From Pseudaeromonas sp038247115 (GTDB lineage: Bacteria; Pseudomonadota; Gammaproteobacteria; Enterobacterales; Aeromonadaceae): a stretch of DNA of 64,000 bases. Of the stretch, positions 53,401-62,439 are shown one piece after another. A program made the translations under genes and the position numbers. Position 1 is the first letter of the stretch. Each line of letters begins with the position of its first letter. Where the stretch lies: assembly GCA_038247115.1 (NCBI GenBank), contig JBBRVG010000004.1, forward strand, positions 19,331 through 83,330. The letters run 5' to 3'. Below the pieces are notes generated by a model that saw nothing but the letters and a program-made list of their open reading frames with translations, searched no databases and was not told the origin of the DNA.

Positions 53401-54293
53401 TGCGTGTTGTCGATTGGGGATGGGCTCTGCTGGTGGTCCTGGTCTGGGGGGTAAACTTCGTCGTCATCCATGTCGGCTTGGTGGATGTGCCCCCCTTGTT
53501 GCTTGGCGCGCTGCGCTTTTTACTGGTGGCCTTGCCCGCTGTGTTTTTTGTGCCTCGTCCGCGCATCCCGTTACGCTGGTTGCTGGCCTATGGTTTGACC
53601 ATCAGTTTTGGCCAATTTGCACTGTTGTTCAGTGCCATGCGGGTGGGGATGCCGGCCGGTGTAGCCTCCCTGGTACTGCAATCCCAGATGATTTTCACCC
53701 TGCTCTTCGGTGCTCTGTTGTTGGGTGAACGTTGGCAGCGGCATCAACCGGCTGCGCTGGGATTAGCCGGGATCGGATTATTGGTGCTGGCCACGCAACA
53801 GCAGGCCGGTGGCATGACGTTGCTTGGGTTTGTACTGACATTGGGGGCCGCTGCCTGCTGGGGGCTGGGCAATATAGTCACTCGCCGTATCAGTCAGGCT
53901 GGCCCTGTCGATCTGCTCGGGCTTGTGGTCTGGGGCGCTCTGGTACCGCCGTTGCCGTTTCTGGCCGCTTCGCTCTGGTTGGAAGGACCGGACCAGGTGG
54001 TCGACAGCCTGCAGCATCTTTCGACCTCTAGTATGCTGGCGATTGTCTATCTGGCGCTGATCGCCACTATAGTCGGTTATGTGATTTGGGGGCGACTGCT
54101 GCAACGTTATCCGGTCGCCGAGGTGGCCCCGCTAACGCTTCTGGTCCCCGTGGTTGGTTTGCTGGCGGCCCGAGTATTGCTGGATGAACGCTTGCAGGGG
54201 GTGCAATGGTGCGGGATAGCGCTGGTGTTATCGGGTCTGTTGGTGAATCTGTTCTGGCCACGCTGGCGCTTGTGGGTGCACCGTCATGGCTGA
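53400..54293 (+). CDS. EamA-family exporter in the isochorismatase operon
   Basis: A 297-residue transporter with ten membrane segments, W-G-V-N-F-V-V-I-H near the start, and V-L-Q-S-Q-M-I-F-T-L-L-F and P-V-V-G-L-L-A-A in the two repeats. It resembles amino-acid-metabolite exporters. The ATG at 53400 has GGAGG eight bases upstream; an in-frame GTG at 53394 is the other choice. It overlaps the GlxA-type regulator by eight bases. Confidence 0.85.
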   Translation: MRVVDWGWALLVVLVWGVNFVVIHVGLVDVPPLLLGALRFLLVALPAVFFVPRPRIPLRWLLAYGLTISFGQFALLFSAMRVGMPAGVASLVLQSQMIFTLLFGALLLGERWQRHQPAALGLAGIGLLVLATQQQAGGMTLLGFVLTLGAAACWGLGNIVTRRISQAGPVDLLGLVVWGALVPPLPFLAASLWLEGPDQVVDSLQHLSTSSMLAIVYLALIATIVGYVIWGRLLQRYPVAEVAPLTLLVPVVGLLAARVLLDERLQGVQWCGIALVLSGLLVNLFWPRWRLWVHRHG

Positions 54294-55287
54294 ATCTGCT
54301 CGGTTGAGCCCCATCTATATCCTGTTGCCGCCGGATCTCTTGCTCTTGGATGTCACCGGGCCTGCCGAGGTGTTCTACTTCGCCAATCGTTATCAAGAAC
54401 AACGGCGTTTCGAATTGCATTTTGTGGCGGCGCAAAGCCCGGTGACCAGCGCCATTGGTTTACCCTTACTGGCCTCGGCGCTGCCGGAGACCTTGCCGCC
54501 GGATTCGCTGCTGCTGATCCCTGGCGTCGCCGGTCATGAGCCAGATTGGCAACATCCGGCCATGCGGCAGCTGTTGGCTTGGCTCAGCCGGGTTGGTCAA
54601 CAGCCGAAGCTACTGGTGACTATTTGCGCCGGCAGTCTGATCGCCGCTAAAGCCGGGTTATTGGCTGGACATAGCTGTACCACCCATCACAGCCACAGCG
54701 GCCAGCTGGCGGCGTTATCCCCATCGGCACGGGTGCTGGAGAACCGTTTGTTTGTGCAGGATGGCAGGCTTTGGAGTAGCGCCGGCGTCACCTCGGGCAT
54801 CGATCTGGCCTTGAGCCTGCTCGAGCGATTGACCTCGGCGCAGTGTGCCGCCCAGGTCGCGCGAAATATGGTGGTGTTTGTGCGGCGTAATGGCGCCGAA
54901 AGCCAGTTTTCACCCTGGCTGGCCTGGCGCAATCATCTGCATCCAGCGGTGCATCGGGTGCAGGATGCCATCAGTCAGGAACCCGAGCAGGGATGGACGC
55001 TGGAGCAATTGGCGGCGATTGCCTGTGTCACCGCTCGCCATCTGACCCGAATTTTTCGCGAACAGACCGGCATTACCCTGACGCACTATCAGAATGAGTT
55101 GCGCCTGGCTCTGGCCAGCTCGCTGCTACAGCAAGATGGGATGACGCTGGATCAGGTTGCCGAGCGAGTGGGACTGGGGGATGCCCACCAGTTGCGGCGG
55201 GTCTGGCACCGGCACAGAGCCGGCACCCCGGGAGAATGGCGGCAGCAAATACGCCACCTGCAGAACGGCGAAGGAATAGCGGATTAG
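54286..55287 (+). CDS. GlxA-type regulator (DJ-1/PfpI domain plus AraC helix-turn-helix)
   Basis: A 333-residue regulator. Residues about 8-190 form a DJ-1/PfpI domain with L-L-D-V-T-G-P-A-E-V-F, a nucleophile-elbow-like V-T-I-C-A-G-S, and T-T-H-H-S. Residues about 230-325 form the AraC domain (L-E-Q-L-A-A-I-A-C-V-T-A-R-H-L-T-R-I-F-R). It overlaps the exporter gene by eight bases, so it likely controls its own operon. Confidence 0.92.
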   Translation: MAESARLSPIYILLPPDLLLLDVTGPAEVFYFANRYQEQRRFELHFVAAQSPVTSAIGLPLLASALPETLPPDSLLLIPGVAGHEPDWQHPAMRQLLAWLSRVGQQPKLLVTICAGSLIAAKAGLLAGHSCTTHHSHSGQLAALSPSARVLENRLFVQDGRLWSSAGVTSGIDLALSLLERLTSAQCAAQVARNMVVFVRRNGAESQFSPWLAWRNHLHPAVHRVQDAISQEPEQGWTLEQLAAIACVTARHLTRIFREQTGITLTHYQNELRLALASSLLQQDGMTLDQVAERVGLGDAHQLRRVWHRHRAGTPGEWRQQIRHLQNGEGIAD

Positions 55288-55309
55288 CCTGCCGCTATCC
55301 CCGCGCCAG

Positions 55310-56350
55310 TTAGCGCAAATCTTGAATCAGTTGCTGGATACGTACCCGATTGCGACCAGCTTGAATGGCTTGGCCTAGCGCTTCTCCGGCAGCGTGTAGC
55401 ATCAGGTCCAGATCCAGTCGCTCCCTGAGTTGTTGGATGCCGACCACACCGATGGAGGCGGTTAGCGACAGACTGCGGGATTCCAGATCCACCACATCGT
55501 CCAGCGAATGCACCAGCTTGTCACCCACACCAAACAGCTCCTCACTCTCGACGCCGGGGAGCAGCACCAATAACCGGCCCTGATGCCATAGACCGAGCAG
55601 GTCTCCCATGCGCAGGTTGCGTTGCAATCGGCTGGCGGCCGCCAGTTGTAACTCATCGGTTTGTTCGGGTGTAAGCGATTGTGTAGCAAGAGGATCCAGC
55701 TCGACTAGCGCCAGGGCATAGGCGCGGCCTTCCAACCGGCAGCGCGTATAGCTGCAGTGCAGCAGATCGGCGATTTCGGCGGGATCCAGTAGTTTGCCGC
55801 CGCCCTGCTGATTGGCCTGCGAGATCGAATTCATCTGTTTGCGCAGTGCCTGGGGCTGGCTGGCCAGCAGAAAGCGCAGACGCATTTCTACTTCCAATAA
55901 ATTGACCAGATCGACCAGTGCCAGTCGTTGCCGGATATTCAGACTGCGGGGTTCGCGCGCGGCCACGGCGACTATGCCCATGGCGTGTCCCTCGGGGCTG
56001 TGCAGCGGATACGCCGCCAGCCATCCCAGCTCATGCTCGCTGCACCACAGATGGCTGCGGAGTTGGGGATCGCAGTCCGCCGAGCTGCATTCGAACAGGC
56101 CCTCACTGGCAATCACCCGTTGCGCTATGGATGGTGGAAATCCGGCCGGAATATCCAGCCCTTCCAGCAATTGATCCTGATCCTCACTTAACAGGCTGAT
56201 CCAGGCGCATTCGGCATCACTGAGCAGTTGCAGCAGACGCAGAATACGGCGGTAATCATCCTGACTGAGACTGGCCATCTGTAGTGCCCGACGCTGGGCA
56301 TCCAGGCGGATGTGCAGCAAGTGCGAGTCATGAGTGGATTGGTGTGTCAT
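55310..56350 (-). CDS. GAF/GGDEF-like protein with degenerate active site
   Basis: A 346-residue protein: a GAF-type sensor at about 45-165 and a GGDEF fold at about 190-345. Where the active loop GG(D/E)EF should stand, before V-L-L-P-G, the sequence reads W-H-Q-G-R-L-L. The enzyme is therefore probably inactive as a diguanylate cyclase and may bind c-di-GMP or only transmit a signal. The start at 56350 has GGGAG upstream. It converges on the GlxA-type operon. Confidence 0.82.
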   Translation of the reverse strand: MTHQSTHDSHLLHIRLDAQRRALQMASLSQDDYRRILRLLQLLSDAECAWISLLSEDQDQLLEGLDIPAGFPPSIAQRVIASEGLFECSSADCDPQLRSHLWCSEHELGWLAAYPLHSPEGHAMGIVAVAAREPRSLNIRQRLALVDLVNLLEVEMRLRFLLASQPQALRKQMNSISQANQQGGGKLLDPAEIADLLHCSYTRCRLEGRAYALALVELDPLATQSLTPEQTDELQLAAASRLQRNLRMGDLLGLWHQGRLLVLLPGVESEELFGVGDKLVHSLDDVVDLESRSLSLTASIGVVGIQQLRERLDLDLMLHAAGEALGQAIQAGRNRVRIQQLIQDLR

Positions 56351-56539
56351 AGAAATCTCCCGTGCCATGCCTCTTATAGCGTAGAACAGAGTTTTCTAAG
56401 GGGGCGAAAATCGGTATGCCGCGAGAGCCGGATTGCGATCCCACCAGCATTCGCTTGTGGATGGCCGCATCCGGCTCAGCCCTGCCGACCCGGAGATCGG
56501 TTTACGGCTGAGCGTGAGTGGAAAGAGAGTTGATCGACC

Positions 56540-57904
56540 CTACTTGCCGATGCAGAACGAGCTGAAAATCCGGCCTAACAGATCATCGGAGCTGAAGGCG
56601 CCGGTGATCTCGCTTAAATACTCCTGCACCAGTCGGAGTTCCTCGGCCACCAACTCGCCAGCGGCGTAGACCTCCAGCTGAACCTTGGCCAGTTGCAGGT
56701 GTTCCTCGGCCTGGGCAATGGCCTCCAGATGGCGACGGCGGGCCATGAAGCCACCCTCCACATTGCCCTGATAGCCCATGCACTGCTTGAGGTGTTCGCG
56801 CAGTGCCTCAAGGCCGAGGCCACTTTTTGCCGAGATAGGAAAGACCGGATGGCCCTGATCTTCGCTGCTGGTCAACACCTCACCGGTCAGATCCGCCTTG
56901 TTTCGGATCACCGTCAGCCCTAGTTGCGGCGGCAGGCGGTCGATAAAGTCGGGCCAGATTTCGTGAGGATCAACTGCGGTTGTGGTGGTGCCATCGACCA
57001 TAAACAGCACCCGATCCGCCTGGATAATCTCGGCCCAGGCGCGCTCGATACCAATTTTCTCGACGGCGTCTTCGGTCTCGCGCAGACCGGCGGTATCTAT
57101 GATGTGTAACGGCATACCATCGATATGGATATGCTCCCGTAACACATCGCGGGTGGTACCGGCGATCTCGGTGACTATGGCGGACTCCCGGCCGGCTAGA
57201 GCATTCAGCAGGCTGGATTTACCGGCATTGGGGCGACCGGCGATCACCACCTTCATCCCCTCGCGCAGTATGGCTCCCTGCTTGGCTTCGGTCTGTACGG
57301 CGGCCAGATCGTCGATGATGGCATACAGATCGCGCGCCACCTTGCCATCGGAGAGGAAATCAATCTCCTCCTCGGGAAAGTCGATGGCAGCCTCGACGTA
57401 GATGCGTAGCCGGGTCACACCCTCGACCAGTGCCGTAATGCGTCGGGAGAATTCCCCTTGCAGCGAGTGCAGGGCTGAACGGGCGGCCTGCTCGCTGGTG
57501 GCTTCAATCAGATCGGCGATGGCCTCGGCCTGTGCCAGATCCAGCTTGTCATTCAAGAAGGCGCGTTCGGAAAACTCGCCGGGACGGGCAGTGCGGACAC
57601 CAGCAAGCTTCAGGATCCGTCGCAACAGCATATCCATCACGACAGGCCCACCGTGGCCTTGCAACTCCAGCACATCTTCGCCAGTGAAGCTGTTGGGGGC
57701 CTTGAATAGCAGGGCTATGCCCTGATCCAGTACCTGGCCGTTATCATCCAGAAAAGGCAGATACTCGGCGTAGCGAACACGGGGCTGTTTGCCGAGTACG
57801 GCGGTAGCCACTGCGTCACAAAGCGGTCCGGAAACCCGCAATATGCCTACGCCACCGCGGCCAGGAGGAGTGGCTTGCGCCACTATAGTGTCAGTGTTGA
57901 ACAT
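56540..57904 (-). CDS. mnmE: MnmE (TrmE), tRNA-modifying GTPase
   Basis: A 454-residue protein. The N-terminal domain (A-T-P-P-G-R-G-G-V-G-I-L-R-V-S-G) binds the folate cofactor; the G domain has G-R-P-N-A-G-K-S-S-L, D-T-A-G-L-R and N-K-A-D; the end is F-C-I-G-K with the catalytic cysteine. It works with MnmG on wobble uridine. It is downstream of yidC with an intervening terminator. Confidence 0.98.
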   Translation of the reverse strand: MFNTDTIVAQATPPGRGGVGILRVSGPLCDAVATAVLGKQPRVRYAEYLPFLDDNGQVLDQGIALLFKAPNSFTGEDVLELQGHGGPVVMDMLLRRILKLAGVRTARPGEFSERAFLNDKLDLAQAEAIADLIEATSEQAARSALHSLQGEFSRRITALVEGVTRLRIYVEAAIDFPEEEIDFLSDGKVARDLYAIIDDLAAVQTEAKQGAILREGMKVVIAGRPNAGKSSLLNALAGRESAIVTEIAGTTRDVLREHIHIDGMPLHIIDTAGLRETEDAVEKIGIERAWAEIIQADRVLFMVDGTTTTAVDPHEIWPDFIDRLPPQLGLTVIRNKADLTGEVLTSSEDQGHPVFPISAKSGLGLEALREHLKQCMGYQGNVEGGFMARRRHLEAIAQAEEHLQLAKVQLEVYAAGELVAEELRLVQEYLSEITGAFSSDDLLGRIFSSFCIGK

Positions 57905-57950
57905 GGGGCTGTGATTCTCGTACTCGGGGATTGGGCTTATTGTAATAAAA

Positions 57951-57972
57951 AAGGCGACCCGCAGGTCGCCTT
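57951..57972 (-). terminator. Terminator after yidC
   Basis: AAGGCGACC pairs with GGTCGCCTT around CGCA, followed on the minus strand by TTTTTATTA. It is 24 bases after the yidC stop. Confidence 0.9.
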
Positions 57973-57995
57973 ATTCTTTATCTGAAGGTCGGAAC

Positions 57996-59645
57996 TTATT
58001 TCTTCTCGCGACTGTGCAGACCTTTTTTCTCCAGCTGACGATAAATCATGGTCTGCTGGATGATGGTGACTATGTTGGAGACCAACCAGTACAGGGTCAG
58101 ACCGGACGGGAACCAGAGGAACATGAAGGTGAAGATGATCGGCATGAACTGCATCACCTTCTGTTGCATCGGGTCTGTGACCGTGGTCGGGCTCATCTTC
58201 TGGATCCACCACATGGTGGCGCCCATCAGCAGCGGCAGCACATAGTAGGGGTCCTTGACTGACAAGTCCGTCAGCCACAGGGCAAACGGTGCATGACGCA
58301 GTTCAACGGACTCCATCAAGGTCCAGTACAGGGCGATGAAGATGGGCATCTGGATCAGGATAGGGAAGCAACCACCGAGCGGGTTGACCTTCTCCTGCTT
58401 GTACAGCTCCATCATCGCCTGGGACATCTTCTGGCGATCTTCACCGAAGCGCTCACGCAGTGCCGTCAGCTTGGGCTGCAGCATGCGCATCTTGGCCATG
58501 GAGGTGTATTGCGCCTTGGTCAGCGGGTACATACCGCCGCGCACAATCAGGGTGATCAGGATAATGGCCACGCCCCAGTTGCTGACCAGACCATGCAGGA
58601 ACTGCAACAGTTGGAACAGGGGTTGAGCGATGAACCAGAGGTAGCCGTAGTCAACCGTCAGATCGAGGTGCTTGGCGACGGTTGCCATTTCATCTTGCAG
58701 TTTCGGGCCGATCCACAGGGTGGAGCCCAAGGTAACGGCCGCGCCGGGTGCAACATTGGTGACGGGTTCTTTCAAGCCAATGATGGCTTCCTGGCCATTG
58801 GCCACCACGCGGCTGTACAGCTGGTTCTGACCGGCGGTATCGCCCGTCCAGGCGGTGACAAAATAGTGTTGCAGCATACCAACCCAGCCACCTGTGGTAC
58901 TGGTGTTCAGGCTGGTTTCCTTCATGTTGTCGAAGGTTTCTTTCTGATAGCGGATATCGGTGGTCGAGTAGGCAGCCCCCCGGTAGGCGCTGGCCATCAG
59001 AGCATGGCTCTGTTGATCTTCAGGCGCGGCAATGGTCTGTTTCAGCTGACCATAGAATTGCAACTCCAGCGGCTTGGTGCTGCTGTTGGTCACCTGATAG
59101 TCGACGCCTATGGTGTATTTGCCACGGGTCAGGACGAATTCCTTGGTGAAGGTCACGCCCTCCGGGCTGGTCCAGGTCAGCGGTACCACCAGTTTGTCTT
59201 GGCCATCAGCCAACTTGTATTCGGTTTGAGCACTGGTGTAGCTGGGACGACCCTCTGGGCGGCTGTCCGGGCCATCGCGGCCAATCAGACCACTCTGGGC
59301 AACGTACAGACGACCCGGTTTATCCATCAACAGTGGGAAAGGATCACTGGAGCCTTGAGCCACTGTATGTTGCAGCAACTTGGCATCAACGATATCGCCA
59401 CCTTGGGTATCAACCAGCAGTTCCAGTTGATCGGAACTCAACTTGATCAGTTGACGGGTGCTGGTCTGGGCTTTCTCGCCGGGGACATCGGTCGCAGTGG
59501 CGGTCGAGGCAGCAGGCACGGACGAATCGGTTTGAGTGACAGCCACGGTCTGCGGCTTGGGCGCCTTATCGGCATTCCACTGTTGCCACAGCAGGAAGCT
59601 GACAACCAGCAATCCAATGACAAGTAGGTTACGTTGAGATTCCAT
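57996..59645 (-). CDS. yidC: YidC, inner-membrane protein insertase
   Basis: A 549-residue protein with a first membrane helix (about 5-17), a large periplasmic beta-domain (about 55-340) and five C-terminal membrane segments that contain R-G-G-M-Y-P-L-T-K-A-Q (the hydrophilic-groove arginine) and P-L-G-G-C-F-P-I-L-I-Q-M-P-I-F. It inserts membrane proteins including F0 subunits. It is 3 bases after yidD. Confidence 0.98.
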   Translation of the reverse strand: MESQRNLLVIGLLVVSFLLWQQWNADKAPKPQTVAVTQTDSSVPAASTATATDVPGEKAQTSTRQLIKLSSDQLELLVDTQGGDIVDAKLLQHTVAQGSSDPFPLLMDKPGRLYVAQSGLIGRDGPDSRPEGRPSYTSAQTEYKLADGQDKLVVPLTWTSPEGVTFTKEFVLTRGKYTIGVDYQVTNSSTKPLELQFYGQLKQTIAAPEDQQSHALMASAYRGAAYSTTDIRYQKETFDNMKETSLNTSTTGGWVGMLQHYFVTAWTGDTAGQNQLYSRVVANGQEAIIGLKEPVTNVAPGAAVTLGSTLWIGPKLQDEMATVAKHLDLTVDYGYLWFIAQPLFQLLQFLHGLVSNWGVAIILITLIVRGGMYPLTKAQYTSMAKMRMLQPKLTALRERFGEDRQKMSQAMMELYKQEKVNPLGGCFPILIQMPIFIALYWTLMESVELRHAPFALWLTDLSVKDPYYVLPLLMGATMWWIQKMSPTTVTDPMQQKVMQFMPIIFTFMFLWFPSGLTLYWLVSNIVTIIQQTMIYRQLEKKGLHSREKK

Positions 59646-59647
59646 AG

Positions 59648-59905
59648 TTAGTTTCTTCGCTTCTTCGGCTTGGGTTGCGGGACCGGGTCATAGCCCCCTG
59701 CGTGTAAGGGGTGACATTTTAATAGACGTTTGATGCCTAACCAAATGCCTTTTATGAGACCGTGCAGGCAGATTGCTTCAATGGTGTAGTGAGAACAGCT
59801 GGGATGGAAGCGACAACGCGGTCCCAACAGCGGGCTGATGAACCACTGATAGAGTCGTATGAGTTTAATGGCTAGCCATTGCAACGGCGTGACAGGGTTC
59901 GCCAT
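59648..59905 (-). CDS. yidD: YidD, membrane-insertion accessory factor
   Basis: An 85-residue protein: Y-Q-W-F-I-S-P-L-L-G-P-R-C-R-F-H-P-S-C-S-H-Y and H-P-L-H-A-G-G-Y-D-P-V-P. It overlaps the end of rnpA by 34 bases, as is common at this locus. It assists YidC. Confidence 0.95.
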   Translation of the reverse strand: MANPVTPLQWLAIKLIRLYQWFISPLLGPRCRFHPSCSHYTIEAICLHGLIKGIWLGIKRLLKCHPLHAGGYDPVPQPKPKKRRN

Positions 59906-60228
59906 AACTTATCCAGCAGGTGGCTAATTTCGGCATTGCTCAGTTGGCCGATACCGGCTTTGGCAATCACGACTATATCGATGGCAGGCAGTTCATGCTG
60001 CTTGTGACGGAAACTTTCCCGAGTCAGACGCTTGATGCGATTTCGCCAGACTGCTCGTTTCAGCGCTTTTTTGGGCACAGTAAGGCCGAGGCGCGGATGA
60101 CCGAGAGTATTAGCTTTAGCAAGAAGTGTCAGATGAGGAGATGCAGCCCGTACAGGCTCATTGAAGACATTTTTGAAATGTTCGGGAGTTAACAGACGTA
60201 ACTCCCGAGGGAAGGTGTGATTAGCCAT
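59872..60228 (-). CDS. rnpA: RnpA, protein subunit of ribonuclease P
   Basis: A 118-residue basic protein with the R-N-R-I-K-R-L-T-R-E-S-F-R core (RNR motif) that binds pre-tRNA leader with the RNA subunit. It overlaps the end of rpmH by eight bases. Confidence 0.96.
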   Translation of the reverse strand: MANHTFPRELRLLTPEHFKNVFNEPVRAASPHLTLLAKANTLGHPRLGLTVPKKALKRAVWRNRIKRLTRESFRHKQHELPAIDIVVIAKAGIGQLSNAEISHLLDKLWRTLSRRCNG

Positions 60229-60364
60229 TCACAGTGGTCAGGCGTGCACGACCCTTGGCGCGACGGCGAGCCAGAACCAGACGGCCATTCTTGGTGGCCA
60301 TACGGCTGCGGAAACCGTGGTTACGAGCGCGCTTCAGTACTGAAGGATTGAAAGTACGTTTCAT
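60221..60364 (-). CDS. rpmH: Ribosomal protein L34
   Basis: A 47-residue basic protein with the full L34 pattern (M-K-R-T-F-N-P-S-V-L-K-R, G-F-R-S-R-M-A-T-K-N-G, R-R-R-A-K-G-R). The ATG at 60364 is preceded by GGATAATGCT; the frame extends upstream without conservation. First gene of the rpmH-rnpA-yidD-yidC cluster. Confidence 0.98.
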   Translation of the reverse strand: MKRTFNPSVLKRARNHGFRSRMATKNGRLVLARRRAKGRARLTTVNG

Positions 60365-61051
60365 AGCATTATCCGTTGATTTAACTATACAGTTTGGATA
60401 GTCCCACACATGGACACAGTCGATGCTGAGTAGGACGACCCCATAAAAAGAGGCCGAATTCTAAACAGATTCGAAGGTTGCGTCAATCTGCAGGGGCGGG
60501 GAGTTCATCCTTATCTGCCCGAACAGAGCAGGCAAGAACCCCATCCCCGAGGATCCTCCCGGATCGGGGTGACGCATTATACCCAGTCGTGGTGCAGAGA
60601 CAAGTCAAGGATCTCAGGATCCTGCCTCTCTTTTACGTCACGCACAGCGCCCGGATCCTCGGTGGCGAGCCGTGTGTCCACTGGGCGGGTTAAGCGGTGC
60701 GATCCGGCGGGACAATCGCGGGTCATTGGTGTGTTATTGGCGTGAGCCCTGGTGCGGGATCTTCAGGCTGGCGTTTGGTTTGCTGTCGTTATGCCCCGAA
60801 TGGGTGGTTTATCCGGAACTGGGACCCCGAAGAGACCTTAAAATCCTCGGAATAGCTCAGTTTCTTGCTTTTGTGGATTAAATCTGTTGATAAGTTGTGG
60901 GTAATACCCACAAGAACCGCTTCTTTATTCACACAGGATCCAAAAGTCAAGCCGCAAATTTGGCAAGATCCCGTTGCTCGATCTAGCGATCCGGAGGCCA
61001 AAAACGTAGAATATCGGATCTTCGTTCGTCCTATTTTATTTGGAGTGTACT
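60365..61051. promoter_or_regulatory. dnaA-rpmH divergent control region
   Basis: A spacer without genes. Three DnaA-box-like sequences lie at 60872-60880 (TGTGGATTA), 60885-60893 (TGTTGATAA) and 60896-60904 (TGTGGGTAA), which fits DnaA autoregulation. By eye about a dozen GATC sites occur between 60550 and 61020, including a hairpin-forming CCCCGA...TCGGGG near 60545-60570. Such GATC clusters allow SeqA sequestration of the dnaA promoter. Confidence 0.8.
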
Positions 61052-62422
61052 GTGACAGCTTCGCTATGGCAGCAATGCCTGAACCGGCTGCAAGATGAGT
61101 TGCCTTCGGGAGAATTCAGCATGTGGATCCGGCCGTTACAAGCGGAGTTGAGCGACAGGATGCTCACTCTCTATGCCCCGAACCGCTTTATTCTGGATTG
61201 GGTGCGCGACAAGTATCTGATCCGGATCAACAACTTGATCTCCGAATTTTGCGGATCCGATGCGCCCGTCTTGCGTTTTGATATTGGCAGCCGGAATCAT
61301 GCGGCAGCTCCGCTTGTGAATAAACCTGTGCAAGGTCGCGTCGCAGCTGTGAGTGGTCCGAGTTGGGGGCAGTCGTCCGAGAACAAGCCCGAGATCAATC
61401 ACAAGAGTAACGTCAACGTGACCTATACCTTCGAAAACTTTGTCGAGGGTAAGTCGAACCAGTTGGCGCGGGCTGCTGCGAGCCAGGTCGCTGATAATCC
61501 AGGCACTGCCTACAACCCGCTATTTTTGTATGGTGGCACAGGTCTGGGTAAAACCCACTTGTTGCATGCGGTTGGTAATGCCATCAAGGAGCGCAATCCG
61601 GATGCTAAAGTGGTTTATATGCATTCCGAGCGCTTTGTGCAGGACATGGTCAAGGCACTGCAGACCAATGCCATCGAAGAATTCAAACGCTATTACCGCA
61701 GTGTCGATGCGCTGCTGATCGATGATATTCAATTCTTTGCCAATAAAGAGCGCTCGCAGGAGGAGTTCTTTCATACCTTCAACGCGTTGCTGGAAGGCAA
61801 TCAACAGATCATCCTGACCTCGGATCGTTACCCTAAAGAGATCGATGGCGTCGAGGATCGACTGAAGTCGCGCTTTGGTTGGGGCCTGACGGTGGCGATC
61901 GAGCCACCGGAGCTGGAAACCCGGGTGGCGATCCTGATGCGTAAGGCCGAGGAGAGCAAAATTCATCTGCCCGATGAAGTGGCTTTTTTTATTGCCAAAC
62001 GCCTGCGTTCGAACGTTCGTGAGCTGGAAGGGGCCCTGAATCGGGTCATCGCCAATGCCAACTTTACCGGACGTGCCATTAACATCGATTTCGTGCGCGA
62101 AGCACTGCGTGATTTGTTGGCGTTGCAAGAGAAGCTGGTAACCATCGACAATATCCAGAAGACAGTGGCCGAATATTATAAAATCAAGGTCGCTGACCTG
62201 CTCTCCAAGCGTCGTTCCCGTTCGGTGGCGCGGCCACGGCAATTGGCCATGGCGTTGGCAAAAGAGTTAACCAACCATAGCTTGCCGGAGATTGGTGATG
62301 CCTTTGGTGGTCGAGACCACACGACTGTGCTGCATGCCTGCCGCAAAATTGCCGAGTTGCGGGAAGAGAGTCACGATATCAAAGAAGATTATTCCAACCT
62401 GATCCGCACCCTATCATCCTGA
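61052..62422 (+). CDS. dnaA: DnaA, replication initiator
   Basis: A 456-residue protein. Domain I starts S-L-W-Q-Q-C-L; the AAA+ domain has Walker A G-G-T-G-L-G-K-T-H and Walker B L-L-I-D-D-I-Q-F; the C-terminal DNA-binding signature is G-G-R-D-H-T-T-V-L-H-A. The likely start is GTG at 61052 (V-T-A-S-L-W-Q-Q), with GGAG six bases upstream, rather than the TTG at 61040. It would act on oriC about 18 kb away. Confidence 0.98.
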   Translation: MTASLWQQCLNRLQDELPSGEFSMWIRPLQAELSDRMLTLYAPNRFILDWVRDKYLIRINNLISEFCGSDAPVLRFDIGSRNHAAAPLVNKPVQGRVAAVSGPSWGQSSENKPEINHKSNVNVTYTFENFVEGKSNQLARAAASQVADNPGTAYNPLFLYGGTGLGKTHLLHAVGNAIKERNPDAKVVYMHSERFVQDMVKALQTNAIEEFKRYYRSVDALLIDDIQFFANKERSQEEFFHTFNALLEGNQQIILTSDRYPKEIDGVEDRLKSRFGWGLTVAIEPPELETRVAILMRKAEESKIHLPDEVAFFIAKRLRSNVRELEGALNRVIANANFTGRAINIDFVREALRDLLALQEKLVTIDNIQKTVAEYYKIKVADLLSKRRSRSVARPRQLAMALAKELTNHSLPEIGDAFGGRDHTTVLHACRKIAELREESHDIKEDYSNLIRTLSS

Positions 62423-62439
62423 GATAACGGAGAGCTTCG

